Below are positions 8,439-17,106 of a stretch of 64,000 nucleotides of DNA, one piece after another (position 1 is the first letter of the stretch; the number at the start of each line of letters is the position of its first letter). The stretch comes from Streptomyces sp. NBC_01353 (GTDB taxonomy: Bacteria > Actinomycetota > Actinomycetes > Streptomycetales > Streptomycetaceae), in NCBI RefSeq assembly GCF_036237275.1, contig NZ_CP108352.1, positions 4,836,001 to 4,900,000 of the forward strand, read 5' to 3'. The translations under genes were made by a program, and so were the position numbers. The notes beneath the pieces are model-generated. The model did no database searches. It had not been told where the DNA came from and worked only from the letters and a program-made list of their open reading frames with translations.

Positions 8439-9581
8439 CTACTTGTCGATGTCGCCGACGACGAAGAAGAGCGAACCCAGGATCGCCACCATGTCGGCGA
8501 CCAGCGTGCCCGGCAGCAGCTCGGTCAGCGCCTGGATGTTGTTGAACGACGCCGAGCGCAGCTTGAGGCGGTACGGCGTCTTCTCGCCCTTGGAGACCAG
8601 GTAGTAGCCGTTGATGCCGAGCGGGTTCTCGGTCCAGGCGTATGTGTGGCCCTCCGGCGCCTTGAGCACCTTCGGCAGCCGCTGGTTGATCGGCCCCGGC
8701 GGGAGGTCGTCGATCCGGTCGAGGCAGGCGTCGGCGAGGTCCAGGGAGATGTGGGTCTGCTCCAGGAGGCACTCGAAGCGGGCGAGGCAGTCGCCCTCCT
8801 TGCGGGTGACGACCTTCAGCGTGTCCTGAAGCTCCCCGTAGGCCAGGTACGGCTCGTCGCGGCGCAGGTCGAAGTCGACGCCGGAGGCGCGGGCGATGGG
8901 CCCGGAGACGCCGTACGCGTGCGCCGTCTCCGCCGTCAGGACGCCGACGCCCCGGGTGCGGCCGCGGAAGATCTCGTTGCCGAGGACCAGCCTGTCGTAC
9001 ACGTCCATCCGCGACCGCACGTCGGCGACGGCCGCGCGGGCCCGGCCGAGCCATCCGGCCGGGAGGTCCTCCTTGAGGCCGCCGACCCGGTTGAACATGT
9101 AGTGCATCCGGCCGCCGGAGACCTCCTCCATCACGGCCTGGAGCTCCTCCCGCTCCCGGAACGCGTGGAAGACCGGGGTGATACCGCCCAGTTCGAGGGG
9201 GTACGACCCCAGGAACATCAGGTGGTTGAGCACCCGGTTCAGCTCGGCGAGCAGTGTGCGGGTCCAGACGGCCCGCTCGGGGACCTCCATGCCGAGCATC
9301 CGCTCGACGGCCATGACGACACCGAGCTCGTTGGAGAACGCCGACAGCCAGTCGTGGCGGTTGGCGAGCATGATGATCTGCCGGTAGTCGCGCGCCTCGA
9401 AGAGCTTCTCGGCGCCGCGGTGCATGTACCCGATGACCGGCTCGGCGTGCTGGATGACCTCGCCGTCGAGTACGAGGCGGAGGCGGAGCACACCATGGGT
9501 CGAGGGATGCTGCGGCCCGATGTTCAGCACCATGTCGGTGCTCTCCGCCGCCCCGCCGATTCCGACCGTCGTCTCCGTCAT
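8439..9581 (-). CDS. nuoD: Orphan NADH-quinone oxidoreductase subunit D (complex I 49-kDa/NuoD family)
   Basis: A 380-residue full-length NuoD homologue, the peripheral-arm subunit that helps form the quinone site of complex I. The start chosen is the ATG at 9581 (MTETTVG); an upstream extension lacks NuoD similarity. Conserved features: [16 protein letters not shown] with the quinone-site histidine, [19 protein letters not shown] and [10 protein letters not shown]. Departures: the position normally occupied by the quinone-binding tyrosine (motif R-x-D-Y) reads RHDW, and the C-terminus is GDIDK rather than the near-universal DR. No other nuo gene lies nearby, so this is an isolated second copy rather than part of a 14-gene nuo operon. 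It lies downstream of, and in the same direction as, a MidA-family methyltransferase gene, with a 225-bp repeat-bearing gap. Confidence 0.9.
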   Translation of the reverse strand: MTETTVGIGGAAESTDMVLNIGPQHPSTHGVLRLRLVLDGEVIQHAEPVIGYMHRGAEKLFEARDYRQIIMLANRHDWLSAFSNELGVVMAVERMLGMEVPERAVWTRTLLAELNRVLNHLMFLGSYPLELGGITPVFHAFREREELQAVMEEVSGGRMHYMFNRVGGLKEDLPAGWLGRARAAVADVRSRMDVYDRLVLGNEIFRGRTRGVGVLTAETAHAYGVSGPIARASGVDFDLRRDEPYLAYGELQDTLKVVTRKEGDCLARFECLLEQTHISLDLADACLDRIDDLPPGPINQRLPKVLKAPEGHTYAWTENPLGINGYYLVSKGEKTPYRLKLRSASFNNIQALTELLPGTLVADMVAILGSLFFVVGDIDK

Positions 9582-9599
9582 GCCAGCCAGTATCCCCCG

Positions 9600-9806
9600 C
9601 CCCCGATCCCTCGTGGGCCTACGTCCCACAGGGCGGTCCCCACCCGTTGTGGTCGGTGGTTCCGCAGGCCGGTCCCCACCCTCCCCCGCCGGTTGTGGCC
9701 AACTGTTCCGCTGGGCGGGGGTCCCCCGGACGGAGTCCGGGGGAGGGCGGGCACAACCCCCGGGAGCGGCGCCCCGTCGGGCCCGTCCGCCCCGAGCGCC
9801 TCGCGC
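9600..9806. repeat. Intergenic repeat and hairpin region between the methyltransferase and nuoD
   Basis: This stretch has two diverged copies of a module running from CGGTCCCCACC through GTTGTGG to GTTCCGC (about 9630-9665 and 9672-9712). It ends in a perfect hairpin, CCCCCGGAC / GTCCGGGGG with a GGA loop (9723-9743). It is non-coding and looks like the dispersed intergenic repeats found in Streptomyces chromosomes. The hairpin is also suitably placed to terminate the methyltransferase transcript, though there is no T-run. Confidence 0.6.
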
Positions 9807-10772
9807 CTACGCCCCCCGCACCCTCCGCGTCAGCCACAAGAAGTCCCCGAGCCCACCGCGCTCGGTCAGCTCGGCCGCCTCGCCCGCGCCGGCGAGCGCC
9901 CGCACATACGCGCCCGGGTCGCTGGACGCCAACGCCAGCGGAGGCCGCTCGCCACGAACGCCGAGGCGCCGCAACGCCTCCCGCTGCGTGACCACCTCCC
10001 CGCCACCCCGAGCGCACGCATCCATCGCCACATGCGCCGTCACGTCACAGGACCCGTCCGGCACCGCCGGCACCTCCCGCCCCGCCCGGAACCCCGTCAG
10101 CGTCCCGAACGGCGGCCTGGACTCCCGTACATGCCCGTAGTCCACCGCCACCGCCGTCCCCGCCGCCAGCGCCCCGACCGCCGCCGACCACGCCTCGTCC
10201 CGCGTCCGCCCGATCTCCGCCCGCTCGCCGGGCTCCGTCAGCGGCCACCACCGCTCCAGCCACTCCGCGTCCGGCCCCTCGACGACCTTCCCCAGCCGCT
10301 CCGCCCCGTCCGCCGCCCGCACCTCGACGTACCGGACCGCCCCCGTCTCGTCGACGGCCGCGACGTCCACCGGCACGTTGTCGAGCCACTCGTTCGCGAA
10401 GAGCAGCCCGCGGACCCCCTCCGGCACCCGGTCCGTCCACGCCACCCGGGGGTCGAGCCCCGCCGGCCGGTCCGCGCGCTCCACGCCGTACGCCCGTACC
10501 GAAAGCCCCGAAGGCACGGCGGCCAGCACGCCCGTCAGCAGCTCCCCCCGCCCCGCGCCGACGTCCACGAACGCGAGCTCGTCCGTCCCCAGCTCCTCGG
10601 CCACCTCCGCCAGCAGCCGGGCGACGGCTCCCGCGAAGAGCGGCGAGGCGTGTACGGAGGTGCGGAAGTGACCGGCCGGGCCCTCGGGGCGCCGAAAGAA
10701 GCCCTCCGGGCCGTACAGCGCCTGCTCCGTGGCCTCACGCCACCCCTGCCACTGACACGTCTCATCCGTCAC
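9807..10772 (-). CDS. SAM-dependent methyltransferase, MidA/NDUFAF7 (DUF185) family
   Basis: A 321-residue protein from the GTG at 10772; the frame is open to 10814 but the extra residues are atypical and would crowd the divergent kinase promoter. Features of the MidA/NDUFAF7 family: an early [23 protein letters not shown] segment, SAM motif [28 protein letters not shown] (typical of the family's NE-x-x-D-x-x-P signature) and [11 protein letters not shown]. In mitochondria the family member NDUFAF7 methylates an arginine of the NuoD homologue NDUFS2. Here the gene sits directly upstream of an orphan nuoD, which makes that subunit a natural candidate substrate. Catalytic class is well supported; substrate is inference. 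Confidence 0.85.
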   Translation of the reverse strand: MTDETCQWQGWREATEQALYGPEGFFRRPEGPAGHFRTSVHASPLFAGAVARLLAEVAEELGTDELAFVDVGAGRGELLTGVLAAVPSGLSVRAYGVERADRPAGLDPRVAWTDRVPEGVRGLLFANEWLDNVPVDVAAVDETGAVRYVEVRAADGAERLGKVVEGPDAEWLERWWPLTEPGERAEIGRTRDEAWSAAVGALAAGTAVAVDYGHVRESRPPFGTLTGFRAGREVPAVPDGSCDVTAHVAMDACARGGGEVVTQREALRRLGVRGERPPLALASSDPGAYVRALAGAGEAAELTERGGLGDFLWLTRRVRGA

Positions 10773-10869
10773 GCGGTCCAGTCTCCACCTTGCGGAGTAC
10801 GGTCCTCCCGCCAAGGATCGACCCCACGGTTGACCCCTGCACCTATCTGCTTTCCCTACGCTGGGTTAC

Positions 10870-12075
10870 GTGCAGCGCCTCTACGACTTCATCCGCAGAC
10901 ACCCGACGGGCGTCGACACCTTCTGGGCCGTCGTCCTCCTCGGGTTCTCCGTGCTGTGGGTGGGCACCTCCTACCCGGCGGTCGACAACGCCGCCGCGTA
11001 CGGCGTGGTCGGCGCGCTGTTCTCGCTCGTGGTCGCGCTGCGCCGCCGTGCGCCCGAGAAGATGCTGCTGCTCGCCGTCGCCCTGGGCCTCGTCCAGCTC
11101 GGCTTCGGGCTGCAGCCCTTCTTCGCGGACTTCGCCATGCTGGTGATCATCTACACCGTGGCCGCGCACGACGGACCGCGCTGGGCGTCCCGTCTCGCGC
11201 TCGCCGGCGGTCTCAGCGCCGCCACGCTCTCCATGCTGAGATGGCCGTCCGAGACCAGCCCCGGCTCGGCCCTCGCGCATGTCTTCTTCACGGTGATCAT
11301 GACCGTGCCGTTCGCCCTCGCCTGGGTGCTCGGCGACTCCCTGCGGACCCGCCGTGCCTACTTCGCGCAGCTGGAGGAGCGCGCCTCCCGCCTGGAGCAG
11401 GAGCGCGAGGCGCAGGCCAAGGTCGCGGTCGCCGCCGAGCGCGCCCGGATCGCCCGCGAGCTGCACGACGTCGTCGCGCACAACGTGTCGGTGATGGTGG
11501 TCCAGGCCGACGGCGCCGCCTACGTCCTGGACTCCTCCCCGGAGACGGCCAAGCAGGCCCTGGAGACGATCTCCTCCACCGGCCGTCAGGCGCTCGCCGA
11601 GATGCGCCGGCTGCTCGGCATCCTGCGCACCGGCGAGCACAAGGAGGCGGGGGAGTACGTGCCCCAGCCCGACGTCGAGCAGATCGAGGACCTCGTCGAG
11701 CAGGTCCGCGGGGCGGGGCTGACCGTCGACTTCCGGATCGAGGGGACGCCGCGGCCGCTGCCCAGCGGCGTCGAGCTCACCGCGTACCGGATCGTGCAGG
11801 AAGCCCTCACCAACACGCGCAAGCACGGCGGCCCGGACGTCGGGGCCAGCGTCCGCCTGGTGTACTTCGACGACGGCCTCGGGCTGCTCGTCGAGGACGA
11901 CGGGCGCGGCGCGACGCACGAGATGTACGAGGACGGGGGCGCCGACGGCCGGGGCCACGGCCTGATCGGTATGCGCGAGCGGGTCGGCATGGTCGGCGGC
12001 ACCCTGGACGCGGGACCGCGTCCGGGTGGCGGCTTCCGTATCAGCGCCCTGCTCCCCCTGAAGCCCGCCCACTGA
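10870..12075 (+). CDS. NarL-family sensor histidine kinase (HisKA_3 type)
   Basis: A 401-residue membrane kinase starting at GTG 10870. Residues about 18-155 hold five or six hydrophobic segments with little extracytoplasmic sequence, suggesting a membrane-embedded signal. A short coiled coil leads to the phosphoacceptor helix ARELHDVVAHNVSVMVVQ (His about 199). The C-terminal ATPase domain has EALTNTRKHGG (N box), VEDDGRGA and GHGLIGMRERVGMVGG. This layout is shared by many Streptomyces two-component kinases that respond to cell-envelope signals. It is followed 20 bases later by its cognate regulator. The ligand is unknown. Confidence 0.93.
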   Translation: MQRLYDFIRRHPTGVDTFWAVVLLGFSVLWVGTSYPAVDNAAAYGVVGALFSLVVALRRRAPEKMLLLAVALGLVQLGFGLQPFFADFAMLVIIYTVAAHDGPRWASRLALAGGLSAATLSMLRWPSETSPGSALAHVFFTVIMTVPFALAWVLGDSLRTRRAYFAQLEERASRLEQEREAQAKVAVAAERARIARELHDVVAHNVSVMVVQADGAAYVLDSSPETAKQALETISSTGRQALAEMRRLLGILRTGEHKEAGEYVPQPDVEQIEDLVEQVRGAGLTVDFRIEGTPRPLPSGVELTAYRIVQEALTNTRKHGGPDVGASVRLVYFDDGLGLLVEDDGRGATHEMYEDGGADGRGHGLIGMRERVGMVGGTLDAGPRPGGGFRISALLPLKPAH

Positions 12076-12095
12076 CGACCCGAAGGAACCCCCAC

Positions 12096-12770
12096 ATGTC
12101 CATCCGCGTGATGCTCGTCGACGACCAGGTGCTGCTGCGCACCGGCTTCCGCATGGTGCTCGCCGCCCAGCCGGACATGGATGTCGTCGCCGAGGCGGGC
12201 GACGGCGTGGAGGCGCTGGAGGTGCTGCGCTCCACGGCGGTGGACGTGGTCCTGATGGACGTACGGATGCCCAAGCTCGACGGGGTCGAGACGACCCGGC
12301 GGATCTGCTCGGAGCCCGACGCCCCCAAGGTGCTGATCCTGACCACGTTCGACCTGGACGAGTACGCCTTCTCCGGGCTGAAGGCGGGCGCGAGCGGCTT
12401 CATGCTGAAGGACGTGCCGCCGAGCGAGCTGCTCGGCGCGATCCGCTCCGTGCACAGCGGGGACGCGGTCGTGGCCCCGTCGACCACGCGCCGGCTGCTC
12501 GACCGTTTCTCGCCGATGCTGCCGTCGTCGGGGAAGGAGTCGCAGCACAAGGAGCTGGACCGGCTCACCGACCGGGAGCGCGAGGTGATGATGCTGGTCG
12601 CGCAGGGCCTGTCGAACGGCGAGATCGCCGCCCGGCTGGTGCTGTCGGAGGCGACGGTGAAGACGCACGTCGGCCGGATCCTGACCAAGCTGGGCCTGCG
12701 CGACCGGGTGCAGGTGGTGGTCCTGGCGTACGAGACGGGCCTGGTGCGGGCGGGCGGCGGGGCGGTCTGA
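12096..12770 (+). CDS. NarL/LuxR-family response regulator
   Basis: A 224-residue regulator with ribosome site GAAGGA before the ATG at 12096. The receiver domain has acidic residues at MLVDDQ, the phosphoacceptor Asp55 in VVLMDVRMPKLDG and the conserved Lys in FMLKDVPP. The C-terminal LuxR-type helix-turn-helix is LTDREREVMMLVAQGLSNGE followed by ARLVLSEATVKTHVGRIL. It is co-transcribed with the preceding kinase and, given a three-base gap, with the following P-loop protein. Targets cannot be deduced. Confidence 0.95.
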   Translation: MSIRVMLVDDQVLLRTGFRMVLAAQPDMDVVAEAGDGVEALEVLRSTAVDVVLMDVRMPKLDGVETTRRICSEPDAPKVLILTTFDLDEYAFSGLKAGASGFMLKDVPPSELLGAIRSVHSGDAVVAPSTTRRLLDRFSPMLPSSGKESQHKELDRLTDREREVMMLVAQGLSNGEIAARLVLSEATVKTHVGRILTKLGLRDRVQVVVLAYETGLVRAGGGAV

Positions 12771-12773
12771 GCC

Positions 12774-13388
12774 GTGCCGCTGCTCTGGATCAACGGGCCT
12801 TTCGGGGGCGGGAAGACGCAGACGGCGTACGAGCTGCGACGCCGGCTGCCCGGCAGTGTGGTGTGCGATCCGGAGCATGTCGGCTTCGGGCTTCATCGCA
12901 CCCTGCCGCCGGCCCTTCGAGGTGACTTCCAGGACCTGCCGGCCTGGCGGCGGGGCGTGTACGAGGTCCTCGACCTGGCGCTGCGGGAGCACACGGACGG
13001 TCCGGTGATCGTGCCGATGACGCTGGTGGAACCTGCGTACTTCGAGGAGGTCGTCGGCAGGCTGCGCGCGGAGCACGGTGCCGACCGGGTGCACCACTTC
13101 GCGCTGCTCGCGCGGCGGGAGACGGTCCTGAAGCGGCTGACGGAGCGGGGTCTCGGCCGCGGCCTGAAGCGCGAGAGCTTCGCGGTGAACAAGCTGGACG
13201 GGTGCCTGGAGCGGCTGAACGGACCCGAGTTCGCGCACCACATCCGTACCGACCGGCTGACGGTCCCGCAGGTCGCGGACGAGGTGGCGCGCATCGCGGG
13301 GCTGCGGCTCGCACCGAACACGGACGGGCCGTTGCGGCACCGGCTGCGCCGGGTGCGTGTGGGTCTCGCCCACATCCGCTTCGACTGA
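12774..13388 (+). CDS. TmrB-like P-loop ATP-binding protein
   Basis: A 204-residue single-domain P-loop protein starting at GTG 12774, three bases after the response-regulator stop. The Walker A motif is at the extreme N-terminus (INGPFGGGKTQTAYEL), followed by VVCDPEHVGFGL, VIVPMTLVEPAYFEEV and RRETVLKRLTERG, a pattern shared with the tunicamycin-resistance protein TmrB and small kinases. Its position at the end of a two-component operon suggests that it is under that regulator's control. Whether it phosphorylates a metabolite or an antibiotic is unknown. Confidence 0.8.
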   Translation: MPLLWINGPFGGGKTQTAYELRRRLPGSVVCDPEHVGFGLHRTLPPALRGDFQDLPAWRRGVYEVLDLALREHTDGPVIVPMTLVEPAYFEEVVGRLRAEHGADRVHHFALLARRETVLKRLTERGLGRGLKRESFAVNKLDGCLERLNGPEFAHHIRTDRLTVPQVADEVARIAGLRLAPNTDGPLRHRLRRVRVGLAHIRFD

Positions 13389-13408
13389 GGGCTGGGCCTT
13401 TCGCGCCG

Positions 13409-14497
13409 CTAGCGCAGGAGGGCTTCGAGGAAGTCGCTGCCCAGGCGGGCGACGACGGTCACGTCCAGCTGGTGCAGGACGTAGCGGCCGCGGCGCTGGG
13501 TGGTGAGCAGCCCGGCCTTCTTCAGGACGGCGAGGTGGCGCGAGACCTCGGGGGCGGTGATGCCGTACGCGTCGGCCAGCTCGCTCGTCGTGTACGAGGC
13601 GCGGGCGAGGTTGCGGCACATCCGCATCCGCATGGGGTGGGCGACGGCCTCCAGGCGGAGTTTGACCGTGTCCACGGGGGCGGTGCCGGCGAGTTCGCGG
13701 GTGGAGACGGGGTACTGGATCACGGGCTGCCAGCCGCGTGCGTGCACGGCGATGAGATGCGGTCGGCCGAAGGCGGTCGGCAGGAAGGTGAGCGCCGAGC
13801 CCTGGGTGGTCGTACGGCCGAGGACCAACTTGTCGACGGCTATCCGGGAGCCGCGCTCGTCCTCCTCCAGGCTCATCGCCGGGGAGACGGCGGCGACGGC
13901 GTCGGCGAGGCCCTTGTGCCGCAGCAGTTCGGTCTTGTGCCGGGCGTCGGCCGCGAGCTGGACCCGGACCCGGCGCCAGGTGTCGGCGAAGAACGCGTGG
14001 TCGCAGTCCTCCAGGAGCCGGCGGATCCACGCGCGCGTGCCGGTCGGATCGGCGAGCATCCGCTCCACGAACGCGGCCTGTCGCGGGCCGCGCGCGGCGG
14101 CCAGGTCGAGGGCGCGGCGGCGGGAGTGGGCGTCGACGAGCGGGGAGGGCAGGCCGTCCGCGTACTGGGTGCTGCAGGAGATCTCCAGCGCCGCCCCCAC
14201 GTAGGTCTCGTCGTTCATCCGGTCGAGGTCGTCGAGTTCCTCGGCGAGCGTCTCGCGCGGCTGGGCGGGCAGCAGGAAGTCGGAACGCGTGGACCTCCAC
14301 ATGAAGTCGGCCTCGTGCATCCGGTCGGCGAGCGCGGGCTCGAGTCCGGCGGCGGTGGTCGTGGCCCAGCCGTGCAGCCCGGGGTGGTGCCCGGGCTCGG
14401 ACAGCACGTGCATCGCGGCGCCGAGTTCGGCCAGCGGCGAGGGGCAGAAGGAGATCCGCTGGTGCGGCAGTCCGGTGATGTCGATGGTCACGCTCAC
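13409..14497 (-). CDS. ArsR-type winged-helix transcriptional regulator with DUF5937-like N-terminal domain
   Basis: A 362-residue protein. The first 260 residues form a family-specific domain (MSVTIDITGLPHQRISFCPS, later ALTFLPTAFGRPHLI). The last 95 residues hold an ArsR-like winged helix: EAVAHPMRMRMCRNLARA, SYTTSELADAYGITAPEVSR for the recognition helix, then HLAVLKKAGLLTTQRRGRYV. No metal-binding ELCVCDL motif is present, so it is not a metal sensor. The GTG start at 14497 lies about 90 bases from a divergent small gene. It probably represses itself or that neighbour, but no operator could be assigned. Confidence 0.82.
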   Translation of the reverse strand: MSVTIDITGLPHQRISFCPSPLAELGAAMHVLSEPGHHPGLHGWATTTAAGLEPALADRMHEADFMWRSTRSDFLLPAQPRETLAEELDDLDRMNDETYVGAALEISCSTQYADGLPSPLVDAHSRRRALDLAAARGPRQAAFVERMLADPTGTRAWIRRLLEDCDHAFFADTWRRVRVQLAADARHKTELLRHKGLADAVAAVSPAMSLEEDERGSRIAVDKLVLGRTTTQGSALTFLPTAFGRPHLIAVHARGWQPVIQYPVSTRELAGTAPVDTVKLRLEAVAHPMRMRMCRNLARASYTTSELADAYGITAPEVSRHLAVLKKAGLLTTQRRGRYVLHQLDVTVVARLGSDFLEALLR

Positions 14498-14587
14498 CCC
14501 CCTATGGTGCGGGTCGGGCCGGGCCCCCTGCCGCCCGTTTGACGGCGGCCGTCAATCGGCGCGACCGCGGACCCCGCCCGGCGCATC

Positions 14588-14803
14588 GTGAAGGGCATGA
14601 ACGCACTGCACCAGTACCTCCTCGACAGCTACCGGGCCGAGCAGCGTGGGGAGCGGATGCCGCCGATGCCCGGGACCCACGACATCGCGACCCTCCGCGC
14701 GGTCCGCGACAGCCGTCGCTTCGACGCCGTCGTCGCCGGCCGCCCGGCCCGTGCGCGGCTGCGCACGGCGCTCAGCCGCCTGCTGCATCCACGGGCGTGC
14801 TGA
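14588..14803 (+). CDS. Small hypothetical protein (71 aa)
   Basis: A 71-residue protein, or 68 if the ATG at 14597 (MNALHQYLLDSYRAEQRGE) is used instead of the GTG at 14588. It is Arg-rich and mostly helical by appearance, with no hydrophobic segment and no domain I recognise. Codon third positions are strongly G/C, as in real Streptomyces genes. It is divergent from the ArsR-type regulator, so it may be that regulator's target. Its stop codon lies inside the first copy of a small repeat. Confidence 0.6.
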   Translation: MKGMNALHQYLLDSYRAEQRGERMPPMPGTHDIATLRAVRDSRRFDAVVAGRPARARLRTALSRLLHPRAC

Positions 14804-14887
14804 GACGGGCGGGCCCGCCCGCTCCACCACGGGCGTGCTGAGACCGGGAGTCCGGCGTGCCGAGACAGGGAGTCGGGCGTGCCGAGA
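14793..14887. repeat. Four-copy short direct repeat with internal palindrome
   Basis: Four copies of a 13-14 bp unit related to GGCGTGCTGAGAC begin at about 14793, 14831, 14853 and 14875; copies 3 and 4 read GCGTGCCGAGA. Between copies 1 and 2 lies the palindrome GGGCGGGCCCGCCC. The block starts at the stop codon of the small upstream gene and fills the gap to the convergent aldolase gene. The palindrome may act as a terminator. Confidence 0.75.
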
Positions 14888-14930
14888 TGAAGGCGGCCCG
14901 CCCGCTCCCGGGGCGCGTCATGCGCAGGAA

Positions 14931-16070
14931 TCACGCCACGTGCGAGAGGAACTCCCGCACCGCCTCCCGCACGTCGTCCGCCGTCCATGCCAGCCCCGGC
15001 TCGGCCACCGTCACCTCCGTCACCGCCACCCCCGGCGGGCCGCCCGCGCCCGGGCCGCGCCAGCGGCGGAAGAGGACCGTGTCCCTCTCCTCCGCCAGCG
15101 CCACCGAAGCCGCCGTCAGGACCTCGGGGTCGTACGGGAGCCACACCTGGAACTGGTGGGTGTGCGGGGTCTCGGGGTGGATGCGGAACCACGGCACCCC
15201 TGCCTCCCCGAAGCCGGTCCGCAGCCCGTCGGCCACCACGCGCGCGTGCGCCACGTACGAGGGCAGCCGCGGCAGCTCCAGCTCCAGGCCCCGCAGCGCC
15301 GACACCGCGGCCGGAAACTGCTGGAAGAGCAGCCCTCCGTACCGGTGCCGCCACACCCGCGCCTCCTCCATCACGTCCTCGGTGCCCGCGAGCGCCGCGC
15401 CCGAAAGGCCGCCCAGGGACTTGTAGAAGGACACGTACACGCTGTCCGCGAGCCCCACGATCTCCCGCAGGTCCCGCCCGAAGTGAGGGGCGCACTCCCA
15501 CAGCCGTGCGCCGTCGAAGTGCACCACTGCCTCACGTTCGCGCGCCGCCTCGACCACGGCCACGAGCTCCTCCCAGGCCGGCAGCACGAACCCCGCGTCC
15601 CGCAGCGGCAGCTCCAGCATCAGTGTCCCGAACGGCTCCGGGTGGTCCCGTACCTCCTCGGCCGTCGGCAACCGCGGCTCGTCCGTCGGATGAACCGTGC
15701 GCAGCCCGCTCACCGCACCCAGCGCACCGCCCTCGTGGACCTCCGGATGCGCGAGCGGATGCAGGGCGACGACCGGGCTGCCCGTCCGCCCCGACCAGCA
15801 GCGCAGCGCCACCTGCTGGGCCATCGTCCCGGTCGGGAAGAACACCGCGGCCGGGAGACCGAGCGCGTCGGCGACCCGCCGCTCGACCTCCTCGACGAGA
15901 CCGTCGCCGTACACGTCGAGCCGGCCCCCGTCGTCCTCCGTGCCCGCCGTCCAGTCGGCCAGCTCCCGCAGGCGCTCCCCGACCGTGCCCTCCACCGGCG
16001 AGTGCGACAGCTTGCGCCGTGCACCGCCCCACACCTTCGCCTGGATCAGCCGCGCTTCCGTTTCGTCCAT
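14931..16070 (-). CDS. PLP-dependent threonine aldolase-like/beta-eliminating lyase family enzyme
   Basis: A 379-residue fold-type I PLP enzyme with the ATG start at 16070 (MDETEARL); the frame stays open far upstream into the next gene but without similarity. Visible landmarks: AVFFPTGTMAQQVALR (phosphate-binding turn), VVALHPLAHPEVHEGGALG, VVHFDGARLWE (the Asp that pairs with the pyridine nitrogen) and VYVSFYKSLGGLSGAALAG with the Schiff-base lysine. Threonine aldolases cleave threonine or allo-threonine to glycine and acetaldehyde. The family also holds other beta-eliminating enzymes, so the exact reaction is uncertain. It is divergent from the pantothenate/NAD operon. Confidence 0.85.
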   Translation of the reverse strand: MDETEARLIQAKVWGGARRKLSHSPVEGTVGERLRELADWTAGTEDDGGRLDVYGDGLVEEVERRVADALGLPAAVFFPTGTMAQQVALRCWSGRTGSPVVALHPLAHPEVHEGGALGAVSGLRTVHPTDEPRLPTAEEVRDHPEPFGTLMLELPLRDAGFVLPAWEELVAVVEAAREREAVVHFDGARLWECAPHFGRDLREIVGLADSVYVSFYKSLGGLSGAALAGTEDVMEEARVWRHRYGGLLFQQFPAAVSALRGLELELPRLPSYVAHARVVADGLRTGFGEAGVPWFRIHPETPHTHQFQVWLPYDPEVLTAASVALAEERDTVLFRRWRGPGAGGPPGVAVTEVTVAEPGLAWTADDVREAVREFLSHVA

Positions 16071-16194
16071 GGGCCGATCATCACACCACCACCCACACCC
16101 TGTGGACAGCCACGGAGGAGCGCGAAACGCTGGCGTAGCATGACCAGAAATCGTCCGGTACCCCCCGCGGACTGGAACGGAAGGCCGTTGCCGC

Positions 16195-17106
16195 GTGAAC
16201 CAACCAGCAGAACCCCGAGCGGAAGACCGACCCGCGCGGCTCACCGTCGGAGTCGTCGGAGCCGGCCGGGTGGGACCCGCCCTCGCCGCCGCTCTCCAGC
16301 TCGCGGGACACCGCCCCGTCGCGGTCTCCGCGGTCTCCGACGCGTCCGTGCGCCGCGCCGCCACCCTCCTCCCCGACGTGCCGATCATGCCGCCCGCGCA
16401 GGTGCTCGCCCGCGCCGAGCTGGTGCTCCTGACCGTCCCCGACGACGCCCTGCCCGGCCTGGTCGAGGGTCTCGCGGAGACCGGGGCCGTACGGTCCGGC
16501 CAGCTGCTCGTGCACACCTCCGGGCGGTACGGAGTGCAGGTCCTGGACCCCGCGCGGCGGGCCGGCGCGCTGCCGCTCGCCCTGCACCCCGCCATGACCT
16601 TCACCGGGTCATCCGTCGACGTCCAGCGGCTGGCCGGCTGCTCCTTCGGGGTGACCGCGCCCGTGGAGCTGCGGCTCGCCGCAGAGGCCCTGGTCATCGA
16701 GATGGGCGGCGAGCCCGAGTGGATCGAGGAGGAGGCCCGCCCGCTCTACCACGCGGCCCTCGCCCTCGGCGCGAACCACCTGGTCACGCTGGTCGCCCAG
16801 TCGATGGAGCTGCTCCGTACGGCCGGCGTCGCCGCCCCGGACCGGATGCTCGGCCCCCTCCTGGGCGCCGCCCTGGACAACGCCCTGCGCTCGGGCGACG
16901 CCGCGCTCACCGGCCCCGTCGCGCGCGGTGACGCCGGCACGGTCGCCGCGCACGTCGCCGAGCTGCGCAAGCACGCGCCCGGCACCGTCGCCGGCTATCT
17001 GGCGATGGCCCGTACGACCGCGGACCGGGCGCTCGCGCACGGCCTGCTCAAGCCCGAGCTGGCCGAGGATCTGTTGGGTGTGCTCGCAGAGGGGGAACCC
17101 CGATGA
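16195..17106 (+). CDS. Rossmann-like protein with DUF2520 domain
   Basis: A 303-residue protein from GTG 16195. The N-terminus has a dinucleotide-binding fingerprint ([21 protein letters not shown]) and the C-terminal half is the all-helical DUF2520 domain ([20 protein letters not shown]). The arrangement resembles F420/NADP-dependent reductases and ProC-like enzymes. It opens a five-gene operon and overlaps panC by ATGA. Family members commonly sit beside panC; a role in pantoate supply, such as ketopantoate reduction, is a reasonable guess but not shown by the sequence. Confidence 0.88.
   Translation: MNQPAEPRAEDRPARLTVGVVGAGRVGPALAAALQLAGHRPVAVSAVSDASVRRAATLLPDVPIMPPAQVLARAELVLLTVPDDALPGLVEGLAETGAVRSGQLLVHTSGRYGVQVLDPARRAGALPLALHPAMTFTGSSVDVQRLAGCSFGVTAPVELRLAAEALVIEMGGEPEWIEEEARPLYHAALALGANHLVTLVAQSMELLRTAGVAAPDRMLGPLLGAALDNALRSGDAALTGPVARGDAGTVAAHVAELRKHAPGTVAGYLAMARTTADRALAHGLLKPELAEDLLGVLAEGEPR

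Noticed and set aside
8646-12770. A very long open frame (about 1370 codons) across nuoD, the methyltransferase and the two-component genes
   Set aside because: It is antisense to two recognisable genes and out of frame with the kinase. Its product is Arg/Pro/Ala-rich low-complexity sequence, as expected from GC-rich antisense frames. Only its last 224 codons (the response regulator) are real.
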